64,000 bases of DNA from Fusarium oxysporum f. sp. lycopersici 4287 (taxonomy: Eukaryota; Ascomycota; Sordariomycetes; Hypocreales; Nectriaceae). The stretch lies in the NCBI RefSeq assembly GCF_000149955.1, contig NC_030989.1, forward strand, positions 3,357,839-3,421,838, given 5' to 3'. Position numbers and translations under genes: made by a program. Shown here piece by piece: positions 43,858 through 53,990 of the stretch; positions within the stretch are counted from its first letter, which is position 1; every line of letters begins with the position of its first letter. Under the pieces are notes generated by a model. That model made no database searches, was not told the DNA's origin, and worked only from the letters and a program-made list of their open reading frames with translations.

Positions 43858-44953
43858 TTAGACTACCCGCTCGTTCGACTCTCCCTCAGCGATGATCGGT
43901 ACACCAAGACCACGATCAGGGCTCTGGAGGACGAGCTGCTCGTGACGTCGTGCTCGTAGAAACTCGGCGACGCTCTTGATAAGAAGGAACCAGCCGACTA
44001 CCATGAGCACGTAACCTAGCCACTCGCCTCCACTAATGCTGCCGAGATCATCGTCTGTTACGTCGCCTTGCTTGAAGCTGTGGGAATTGGGGTCGGGTGG
44101 TGCGGCGTAGCCATCGGGGCCGCTCATTGCTGGGGGCTCGTCTTCGGAAACGCCTTTCATGTAGAAACCGTATTGAATAAGAGTAATGCCGAGACCAGCG
44201 CGAGAACCGTTCTTGGCGGCGTGGGTTGAGTGGAGAAGATATGTAAGGAGGAAACCGACGAGCTGGAAGGATGTTGAGATCATGCCGTTCCAGACAAAGG
44301 AGAAGAATGAGCCAACTGGCATGCCGTCGATGTAAACCTCGTCGGGTCCTCCCATGCCGGGAGCGAGAATAGTCGTCTCCCAATATGGAGGAGCAGCATC
44401 GGCCGCGGCTTGTTCGTAGGACTATTAAAGTTAGTGACATAGCCAGAGGCTGTTTGTTTGGGCGACATACCGGTGGTAATTCGTCTTTCTCGGGATCACT
44501 GCTCCCTCTCTCCGGGCGCGCAGACAAATTGGCAAAAACACCATCTGATCCAGAACCGCCTCCTACAATTCTTGTTGGCCTTGAACCGGACGGCGTTGGT
44601 GCCGGAGCAGCCGGTTGAGCAGGTGTTGGTATCGTGTTGACATTATCCATAGATGGTGTCGAGTTCTGTCGCATCAATCGCCTCCGATCATCAACCTCAT
44701 CGTCGCTATCGTCATCATCGTCAAAGGCATCGGCAAGAGTAGCATCGACCTGGCGCGTTGGTTGGGGAGAAGAAGATCGAGAGTGAAACGAGGGAGGTGG
44801 CGAGTGGGGGATCGGATGAGAGAGATTGTTGTTATTGTTGTTGTTTCGGGCGTCAAAGTCCTCCTCGTCTTGGCCGTTAATCTGTGACCTTGTCAGTTCG
44901 TTCAAAACATCGCTGCTGATTGCGCGACTCACTCGTTCGTATCGTCCGGACAT
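43858..44953 (-). CDS. BSD2: Bsd2/Ndfip-type membrane adaptor of Rsp5 ubiquitin ligase
   Basis: Golgi/endosome membrane protein that recruits the HECT ligase Rsp5 to cargo such as metal transporters for vacuolar sorting. Proposed exons: 44953-44933, 44881-44471 and 44421-43858, giving 331 residues. The long N-terminus is cytosolic and disordered, with poly-Asn and acidic runs. Two PPxY ligands (DELPPSYEQ, split by an intron, and DAAPPYWE) precede the membrane part. Three hydrophobic segments follow: SFFSFVWNGMISTSFQLVG, LLTYLLHS with the AGLGITLIQYGFYM region, and LGYVLMVVGWFLL. The 51-base stretch 44932-44882 has a perfect GTGAGT donor, CTGAC branch and CACAG acceptor, but is also in frame, so retention would give 348 residues. 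It is divergent from the Cbp6-like gene. Confidence 0.9.
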
Positions 44954-45837
44954 GATGGGCTAATCGTCTGGCGGTGTCGGGCTGCCTCCCGAATCCGCTT
45001 ACCAAGAGGAAAAGATACGCGATGTCGTAGGAAGAGAAGAAGGTTGAAGAGACTCGGGAACGAAAAGAAAAAGGAGAGATGAAACCAGTGCGAGGAAAAA
45101 AAGAAAAGAGGATCTTCAAGGGAACGACGGCGAAAGGGTTTAGTTTTGGGTTTGGGTGTGCTTGCGTTGACTTTGAAGTTTGACGATTACGAAACAGACA
45201 GTGGACAGGACGGGAGGAGAAAGCCTGCCTGGGGCGAGCGCCTTAGTCGATATGCGGACGGCGGCTGTATTCGGGTTCGGTATCGGCACAGTGTGAAGAA
45301 CAACAGGGGATGGTCTAGAAGGGTCTTCAGGGGTGATGCGCCCAAGTATGCGCCCACTGAAACGTCGTGGCGCACTGTGATGCTACTTTGGCTTACAGTA
45401 TCTTTTCATTCACAGCCCCTAATCAAAGTTCAGGGGCACATCAACAAAGCCAGATCTGAGAGGTTATTCTCGAGTGCGAGTCTTTGATGGAACATCGTGG
45501 AAGAATGACAAAAGAACTTGATTTATTCTTTGTATGACTCTTGACTTGAACTTGCAAGTGGGCTGTGTCAGGTAGCGTTGGATCCACCTCCACATTGAAT
45601 CAGATCACGGGCTTGTCCTCATCAGGTTCAAGAATGGATGAGGCATTCCATTTCAAGGGTCTCGTGGCAGCCTGAGGCAAATTAAGCCTGACCCAATCAT
45701 ATGCGTTTCGATTACAGTTTCAAAAGAGATCAACACTGTGACGGGCACACTGTTTTATGGAATTTCTCGATGGTTGACGTCGAGATATTCTGCTGCAGAG
45801 AGGTCCAGTCCTAGTAACGACATCTTGACAATTCACA
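44954..45837. other. intergenic, divergent promoters
   Basis: Between the Bsd2-like and Cbp6-like start codons. No gene seen; the frame at 45146-45487 has no motif. Confidence 0.45.
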
Positions 45838-46294
45838 ATGTCGCGCTCATTATCTGTAAGTGACTGCATGCTCTAGAAGAGGAAGGGCTTAGTATTGACT
45901 TTTTCTTTGCAGCAAAAAATCTACTCCGACGTCTTTGCGCGCTGGCCAAAGCAAGCCCTTCGTCCCGATCACCAACTCCAAGATGTCCTAGGCAAAGCCG
46001 TAACCGGGCGATTCCAAAACTATAAGCCCTCTATGGAGCGCGAGGAGCTTCTCAAGGCGCGGGCGCTTCAATTCCTTCTCCAAGACCGATATAACGATCG
46101 AGTACGTACGACAATACAGCGAACACAATTCGGTGCTAATATTTGTGCAGTTCAAGCTCAAGGGCAGATTACTCGAGCCAAAGAGTCAACCGACATATTT
46201 TGCGGATCTAGTGAGGGAAATTGACGAGGCGCCGAATAGATCGTGGTTGGAGAGATTGGGCAAGCGATTAACAGGAATGATTCGGTTTCAGTAA
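45838..46294 (+). CDS. Cbp6/UQCC2-like mitochondrial complex III assembly factor
   Basis: Probable mitochondrial protein that with Cbp3 binds newly made cytochrome b. Three exons: 45838-45855, 45913-46101 and 46151-46294, giving 116 residues. The first exon is only 18 bases (MSRSLS). The protein is basic and helical. FARWPKQALRPDHQLQDVL resembles the W/YPKD-x(4)-L-x-D segment of the family. LKGRLLEPKSQPTYFADLV, followed by a basic C-terminal helix, resembles the L-x-x-P-x-x-x-P-x-Y-Y block at the end of yeast Cbp6. Similarity was judged by eye from known family features, so the name is provisional. Junctions (GTAAGT, GTACGT donors) are canonical and in phase 0. Confidence 0.68.
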
Positions 46295-46454
46295 TTGATG
46301 GACGAGAAAACGACTTAATGCATGGAAAAGATCCCAAAGAAGGATACTGGCATCTTCCGTGTATATGTATTGTACTTGTACATTGTATCAAAAGCGATTC
46401 CCCGTATTTGCTCATGTGCCCATATCCAACGCCTTCTAGATCGCTCAGCCCTGT

Positions 46455-47550
46455 CTAGATGTACTTCTCATCCGGATCTATCTTGTTAAACCACACTTGG
46501 ATCTGCTCATAAGCAGTAAACACCAATCCTCCCGAAACTACCAACCTCGCCAAACGTGGCAGCGCACCACTCCAGAACGTCAAAACACCCTCCTGCTTGA
46601 AGATAGTCGTCGCGCACTTGAAGCTGTTGCCATATGTCTTTTTCGCCTCGATACTCTGCATGCGTGTCTTGATAGTATCAAGTGGCTGTGTCACATATAC
46701 AGTGATCAAACCAGCCAAACCACCAATTGCAAAAGTTCCAACAGCACCGAGCTTCTCGCCAGGTGCTGTGTATGACTCGGCCATTTGCTTGAAGAAATTA
46801 TAGGCGGTGAAGCGTGTTGCGCTGTTGGCAGCTTGTCGAGCGGTCGTGGGGACGAATCCTTGGAAGAAACCTCGGAGACCACGTTCGCGGGCGATGATGG
46901 GGACGGCGTGGAGGAAGCCGCGCATTCGAGGCTTAGCGGACTTGCGGTCGTCGATACTGCGATTGTAAGCTTGGGCCCTGCGGGGGAAGAAGTTAACTTA
47001 CAGAGTGGTCTTGATACTCTCGGTGGGAGTCACAGCAAGCAATGACTCTGTGACTCCAGCACCGAAGCCAGCAATGACGGTACGAGGTCCAGAGAGGTTG
47101 CCATTCTCGTCGACTAGAAGCGCCTTGTACTGATCAAAAGCAACGAATCCTAGCCATTGTTAGTCAATGCTACGTACGTAAACTCGGGAAGCAGCATACG
47201 GATTCCAGCCTTAGCTGCGTTGCCAATGATGAGAGTGGTGCATCCAGCATACCACTGCTTGCCGAACGGCGGCCAAGGGAGCTTCTGTCCTTCAGCTAAC
47301 CGTCTGTTCAACTGCGACCTTGTCTTTGCAACTACACCAAATCAGTATTGTCCGTATCGACCCGAAGGGTGAGTAAACATACACTCGGCGGGGTAGGTAA
47401 TAGCTATATGACAGCTTGGTTAGCTACATCTTCAGAGTCATGTCGTGTGAGCATACCAATCTCGATGGCGCCGGCAGTCGATCCAGCGATGATGGATCGC
47501 AAGGGACTGGGCTGCTTCTTCTTTTCGCCTGTTTGTGTTGTCGACGCCAT
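46455..47550 (-). CDS. CTP1: mitochondrial tricarboxylate (citrate) carrier
   Basis: Inner-membrane carrier that exchanges matrix citrate for cytosolic malate or isocitrate and supplies acetyl-CoA precursors. Five exons: 47550-47457, 47403-47383, 47331-47200, 47149-47002 and 46956-46455, giving 298 residues. It has three carrier repeats, each with its P-x-[DE]-x-x-[KR] motif: YPAEFAKTR, TPTESIKTT and QPLDTIKTR. AGSTAGAIEI, AGFGAGVTES and GGLAGLITVY begin the odd helices. The pattern YPAEFAKTRSQLN and TESIKTTLIDD is that of citrate carriers, not of ADP/ATP or phosphate carriers. Exon 2 is just 21 bases (AITYPA plus split codons). The start at 47550 is the first ATG. The neighbouring complex I, acyl carrier and Cbp6-like genes are also mitochondrial. 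Confidence 0.93.
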
Positions 47551-48653
47551 GATTGCTGTCCTGCCCGGTTATGGTCTGCAGGCGATGTGGGTGTTGACGG
47601 GAATGGGAACTTTTTTTTTTGGGCGTGGGACGGGATGGATTTCGTCACTTTTGGTACAGACGGGGAGCTGTTGTAATTTACACGTGCGCCGATGTCGCTG
47701 TAGTGTAAGTGTAACTACAGTGGTTGGCTGCTGGACGCGGGCTATGGAGTACTCCGCAAATGCTTGGGCACCAGGACCAGTCCGTTGAAACAGCCACGGG
47801 TGCCTCCTTATTTTAATTACGAATCCAATGAGGAGTGCTAAGTCAACGGATAGCTACAATTCATTTCAGAATTGAACTAAATTTATGCCGCTTTTAAGTT
47901 CCAACCCGTCGGGTGTTACTGAGTCGGCATACCACGGCCCAAGTCAACTTCAACCTCGGCGCACGTTTGAGGCTACGGATACCACGCATTGTTCTAACCA
48001 CGGCCCATATCTTGTTTGTTTTTGAGGCCGACATGAATAATTACGGATAGATTCTTGTGGCTTGAATACGAGTAACCCGTATGCCATTCAGGAAAAAAAA
48101 ACGAATAGCATGTTGCCCATAGGACACCACCTGCACGGTATGGCGAACAGGGCGATTACATGCTATCACCAACTCTTCGCTTGCCCACGAACGTGACTTT
48201 AATATTCTAACACATACAACATAATGCGAGGAATTGACTTTGGCTTGAGAGTTGGCGTCCGCCGTGACCGGATGTGCCTAGTCGATATCGACCTATAATG
48301 ACAGACAGACCCCTCCGTGAATCCCAACAGTATTACAAGGCTTTCCATGAGTGACTTTATGCATAAGCGGTATTTGTTTTTGGAGCTGAAACCGATGAGG
48401 AAGATGTGGCACTCGGTCAACGGGTAGATGCAGTGATCTTCTCATCTCGCTCATGCTGTTTGCCAATGGCCTATCTAACCAGAGCTCAGAAAGTCGGTAT
48501 GAATCAGACCAATCCTCGACCACGAAACGGCATAAGTGTTTGCAACTTGACAAGTTCAACTCCGGTACAAATAGCCCATCACCGCACTCATCAAATTTCG
48601 CTGTTGCAGCACCGTAACTCGACTCGTATCACGCCGTCGTCTTCGTCATCATC
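47551..48653. other. intergenic, 1.1 kb, divergent promoters
   Basis: Upstream of the citrate carrier (minus) and the unresolved small gene (plus). No gene seen. The T-run at 47611-47620 lies just upstream of the carrier start codon on its template side. Confidence 0.4.
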
Positions 48654-49311
48654 ATGGCAGAGACTCAATCTGTCGAGATGAAGGATTCCCCTGAACCCGC
48701 CCATAAGGAACCAGAAGAACGCCAAACACGTTACTCTCAAGAAGAGACCGACCGCCTTGAGGGCGAGCTCTCCCCCATTGATGCCCTCGCCACTTTCATT
48801 CCCCCGGGTGTCGTCATCCCCCCTTATCCTCCATGGCGCCATACCGCCAACAGTAACCATCTTCATGGACGTAATCAGAGGATTGGGCACATTGGAGAGA
48901 GAAATGGAAACAAAGTCTTTGAGCTGATAGGGGATGCGCCTCACTATCCTTCATTTCAAATGCGAGGCCTTGGGCCTTGTATACTTTGTTCTTGGTGCTT
49001 CCCCGGCTTATGAAGCATGGAAATTCGGGCCCCTCGAGCTTGGTATACATATTCCTTCCTTTCACGCACTTTTAGAAGCAAAAGATATGAGCGTGGAGAA
49101 GATCTCTTTGTGCTTAGGCGAACATGTAGGAGTGATTCCGTCACCGCCGGAATTCCGTGACGAAGATGGTGATGGAGTATGGTAGTCCTTCAGGACAGCC
49201 TACATCAAACAAGGCAACGCATGCCGTACCAAGGATTCTATGCCGACACCGGAAGCTGTTCTGGAGCATTTCGAAAGGATGGAAGACAGGAACAGGCCTC
49301 GGAAATACTAA
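48654..49311 (+). CDS. unrecognised small gene, structure unresolved
   Basis: Family not recognised. The ATG at 48654 opens a charged N-terminus (METQ-like start MAETQSVEMKDSPEP, later SPIDALATFIPP). Coding texture then continues in another frame: VTIFMD, then MRLTILHFKCEALGLVYFV, ELGIHIPSFHALLEAKDMS, and finally SFRTAYIKQGNACRTK to MEDRNRPRKY and TAA at 49309. One model joins 48654-48807, 48854-48870, 48931-49125 and 49186-49311, with introns of 46, 60 and 60 bases, into 163 residues. It needs a weak GTGTCG donor and a 17-base exon, and discards a coding-like segment, EFRDEDGDGVW. The alternative is a decayed gene with a frameshift in the C-run at 48818-48823 and stops at 48924-48929 and 49183. 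I cannot choose between them. Confidence 0.4.
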
Positions 49312-49465
49312 TGCCATTGGGCTTGTGAGAGTATTTATTGCGAAGAGAAGTTTATGTATTTTTGTATGATAACTAAACAAATCTTTGCAGTATCATTTCA
49401 TCTAAATGCTGGCCAACTCCACTGATGCTTCATTTCTCATACTTGAGTATTCATGTTCATTCTAT
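49312..49465. other. short convergent gap
   Basis: Only about 150 bases separate the end of the unresolved gene from the stop codon of the STAND gene. Nothing recognisable. Confidence 0.4.
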
Positions 49466-52400
49466 CTACTTATTCCTCCCCCATTTCTGCTCCAACACAG
49501 CCTTCCACTCATTGAAACTCGCCACCTTTCCATTAGCCAACAATATCTCTCCCCTGTGCAACACTCTTCCCAACGGGGGCACAGTAAACCACTGATGATC
49601 ACTCCTACAAATCAAATCATCCCTATGATCGCTCGTCTTATTCCCCTCGCTCTTAATAACAGCCATGCACTTTGCGTCATACGTCTCCATGCAGTACTCA
49701 CAGATGTAGTACTCATCTGAAGGAGGGATTAGATCTAGACATTGAGCGCAGTTTTGGCGCATTGTTTGAATCTCGGGGAGTTTGGGCTCGATGCGTGAAA
49801 GGACGGGTGAGTCTTCTGGAGTAGAGGTGAAGACCTTGGGATCGACTTTGCGCATGGATTGGCTAAGGGCAAGAGCGTTTTCGATGTCGTCGGCGGCGAT
49901 GAAGAGGCCGAGGAGGTTATCCAGGGCGTATTCGTCGTTTTGGACATCATCGTCAGAGAGGATGTCAAGACTATCGTTGATGAGTTGCCGAAGATCGCGG
50001 TCTGTTGAAGAACTTCGACCGAGAAGACGATTGAAGAGGATCATGTAGATGGCTGCGATATTGACATCTGAACCAACCATCTCAATCGGCATGTCATGGT
50101 TCTGGTGTCGACTCTGCTTCTGCTTGATCTTCTCGAGGTCTTCAAGCCAAGTGTCTGCTTCCGGCGTCCTCAACCCAGCGTGAAGGATACGTTCTTTGTA
50201 CAGGGAAGCAAGTTTCTGGAATGCAAGAGCATAAGCCTGTCTCGTGGGAACGTTACCGCGAGGACGGTATCCAAGTTGCGTTATACTCTCAAACAGATCC
50301 AGCGCAGAATCGATATCGCGACTATACGTGTACGTTGCACCAAGTGCGAGACGAAGATACAGCGCCTTGAGGGGATCGCGAGTTGCGGTTGCGACCTCAA
50401 TCGTGAAGAGCAGAGACTCGTAAATGAAGTCTGTTTCACCGACTTTGCTAGCTGCTTTGGGGATCCAGTCTATGACAAGAGGTTTGTTATGGAACTCGAG
50501 CAAAAAATCAACGAGTCTTGTACGCTTGTGTTCTGCGTCAGTGACTTGTTCTGAGAGTTGTTTGAGGAACTGAATAACAGTTTCGTGGCGATTCTCAGTA
50601 GCAACAAGCTCCAGATATCCGAGTTCAGGCTCGAAATATTCCTTGCATTCTTTGCGATCTAGACCGACGACTTTAGCGCTCTTCATTGCCTTGAGGAAGT
50701 ACTCGAGTGCTTGGTCGACTTTGTGGAGTTCTTCGTAGCAATTGGCGATGAGGATGTGATCCTTGTACAGACGCCATTTGCAGCTCTTTAAAGCCTGCTC
50801 GTCGAGCTTGCCACTGGCGATACTCTCTTCTTCAATTGCTTCACACTTGAGAGTTTGTTCTAGAGCCTCTTTGAAGCGACCGTCACGCGAAAGACAGTAT
50901 GCGATACGACCGCGCGTTTCAACACTGTTATTGTCGAGAGCGAGAGCCTTGTCGTAATGTCCCAGCGCCTTGTTGTGCATGTCATTCGTAAGGTATGTGC
51001 TTCCGAATCGACGGTGCCAGTGTGCACTCTCTGGGATCTTTGCCCATTCTGCTGCTTTGACGATTCGGTTTTCAACAGGGATCTCAGTCCAGTGGGTATT
51101 GCAGTCGGACCAGGAGTAGCCTTCTTGCATGAAAGCGATGGATTGTACGATCTTGAAGCAGAAGAGGGTGGGTATGTACTTCTTGAAGTCTTCTGAGAGC
51201 CACGCTCGAGCGTAGAGGTCTCCGATGGGCTTGAAGATACCGGGGGATTCTTTGACACCCTTGCTTGCCCATTCTCGAGCTTCAGGACTGAGAGAGGATT
51301 GGACATCGGGATCGCCCATCCATCGTTTCAGACCTTTCATGTTTGCATCTGTAAGGACGTCAAGACCCTCATCATTCTTCTCATACATGAGAGTCCAGTC
51401 AAGGATGGTGTTCTCATCAGTGAGCATCTTGTGCACATACTCTCCAAGCTCTTTCTTCTCAGGTGCAGGTACTGTCTTGGGATCGAGAACAGCTAAATGC
51501 TCCTGCCAGTACCACGCAGCATACTGTTTCATAGACTCTCGACCACTAGCACTGAGACGATATTTCTCAAAGGCAGCCTTGTTAGTAAAGATGGACAGAC
51601 AGGTCCTCAGGATGTGAATGCGCGAAATGAGGGGATCAAAGCCGATACCAGCACCAAGCTTTGAAGAGTTTTGAGTACTGAAAAACTCCTTGACGGAAGA
51701 GTGGAAGAAAGTAATCCACGTGTTCGTCTTGCTCGATCGAAAGTCCATCTCACTCATCGGATCAAAGAGATCAGAATTGGCAGCTGGACTCACGCCGCGG
51801 CCGGGACTTCCTCGTCCAGGGCCCAAAGCCTGTATCGGACTCGTGCGACGTAAAGGAGATAGGTTTCGACCAAGGTCGGGACTTCGACCGAAGACTGTTG
51901 GGCTCTTGGGACTTCCACTTCGTCCTGATCCCGGACGACTTGCTGAGCTTGAACGTCTGCCTGAGCCTAGATCGCCGTTCTTAATGCGTTGTTGCTTCTC
52001 ATGCTCTCGAATGAGATCGTCAGTTGTTAAACCGTCTTCGCGCTCGAGTTCAAAGAAACATGCGTATTGACCACGCAGGGTTTCTTCAAGATGGAAGGGA
52101 GGATCTCCGAAGCGCATGATGAGGACTGCTTCTAATTGCTCGAGCGATAGAACCTCTTCTGCGCATGCGACCCACTGGAGCATTTCATTTAAGTCTCTCG
52201 TCTGGTCTTCGTACAGTGTCTCGGAAAGGTTCTTGAGTGTTTGTCCAATAATACCGTTGATCTCCTTGGGATATGACTGCAGACTGGTAAGGATGCTCTG
52301 AGGGTGCCGCTTGCGACTGATGTCTTCCAGCATAAACTTTGCGAGAATGAAGAGACCATCGGCTTGTTTGATCATGGCGTCAATGATCTTTTGTCTAAAG

Positions 52401-53990
52401 TCTGGAGGTGTGCGGCTCAGGTTGCGAAGGTGCCAGACACTGTTCTCGATGTATAACTTGACATCCTCCGCGTTGCGGTCAGGTGTGACGTGAAGTGTTG
52501 TGATGACTTGAGTTCCTCGGTTTCCTGGATCAAGGGTATACGTAACAGCCTCAGTCATGTACGTCCTTCCAATAAGAGCAACTTGAAGGGTGACATGCTT
52601 CGGTCTCTTGTCAGACTCATCATCTGAGCCCATTTGCTGGAGTAGTTCCTCGACTTCAGCAGAATCCGCCTCATCGATACCATCGAGGAAGATGTAAATC
52701 GCCTTCTGTTGCTCTTCTTGCTGGAACGGTTGTACGAAGAGTTTTCGATAAGCACTGGGGATGGTGCGGATCTCATCAATGCTACGAAGATTCTTGAGAA
52801 GCTGCTTGGCGTAAAAGGGATCGCTCTCGCTTAGTTGGTAGGCGAGATCGCGGAGAGCTTGGAGAACTGAACGAGTCTCGGGATTGTTGTCTCTGAAGTA
52901 GAAGTACGCAAGACGCGGGATATGCTCTGTGCCCCAAGACACGAGTCTAGTGGTCAAATACGACTTTCCAGTTCCTGTGACGATGTTAGTAAATGTCTAA
53001 GTATTAAGACTGGTGAAACATACCCGCTGCACCTGTAATCCAGAGGAAGTTGGTCTTCCTATCGAGCCAAGCGTTAAATCCACCATCTGTAAGGATCCAA
53101 TCTCCGGTCGATTCCGCGCGTGACTTGTTAAACATAGCAAAGAAGTCCTCAGGAAACGGAGAAGGGTCCAGGATCTCTTTGAGTTTATCCTGATGCGCCG
53201 CGATAGTACGCTCACGGCCTTCAGATCTCATCTGCATCATAGTCTCGTTCATCTCCTCAAGCTTGCTCTGCATATTCTCCGTCGTGAGATTAAGCTTGTT
53301 GACACCTCCATAAGTATCTGCAAGAACCTGCCTCTCTTCACCAATGTTAAGAGCCTTGAGCTTATCGAGCGCTTCTTGCACGGGTGTCCCTTTGCCGAAT
53401 ACTGTACGGAAGTATGCCTTGAAGCGACCGCGACGAACCTCCTTGGCAGCTAAGACAAACACTTCAAAGAGTTGCGCGAGAATATTGACGACCTTGTTTC
53501 GCAGTGCATTGCCCATTTTATACTGAACGTACACGTCCAGTCGTGATGTAAAGTCCTACAATTGTCAGTAAAGCCTCAAGCGGGGTTGCTCAATATCACT
53601 CACCTTCAAATGTTCAAATAACTCAACGATGGTATCGTACGCCGAAGAAACATCTCTCGCTGCTCCAATGAGATACGCAACAGCGCCAAAGATTCCCTCC
53701 GCCGGCGCAAATGAGTCTGCCGCAGCGCCGCTCACGATCTCACCGATGACTTCAACGGGAGTAAGGCATGCCGCCATAGCGCTAAAGATCGACTGCCGCT
53801 TTTCGCGGAATTTAGTAAACTGATCATTCTGCTTGTCGACTTGTTTGATCAGGTCTGTGACGTTGTTTATAGGCGGGTTAAGAAAATCGCCGAGTTTGTC
53901 CTTGGAGTCGGAGGAGTACAGCTTGCTAGCATCGTCGAGGATTTGCGCAAACTGTGCTTCCGCTGTGTCTTTGTCTTTGCGGACCGCCAT
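49466..53990 (-). CDS. STAND NTPase: NACHT domain, TPR repeats, Cys-rich tail
   Basis: Large signal-transduction ATPase of the fungal NLR-like group; such proteins act in non-self recognition or regulated cell death, but the role here is unknown. Three exons: 53990-53604, 53555-53024 and 52974-49466, giving 1475 residues. Residues 1-300 are a helical N-terminal domain resembling the fungal Goodbye-type region (GIFGAVAYLIGAARDVSSAYD). NACHT: Walker A GAAGTGKS near 303-310, split by intron 2; Walker B IFLDGIDEAD near 405. A Ser/Pro/Gly/Arg-rich linker lies near 645-705. TPR-like helices begin near 960 (FGSTYLTNDMHNKALGHYDK). The tail near 1395-1450 has paired cysteines (NCAQC, ICEYC, AKCM, ICRSDH), a ZZ- or RING-like zinc site. 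Both introns have good borders. It sits next to an AT-rich block. Confidence 0.9.

Noticed and set aside
49170..49190. Stop-codon readthrough (TAG after GVW) in the unresolved small gene
   Set aside because: The context is not the known UGA-CUA type readthrough signal, and an intron or gene decay explains it more simply.
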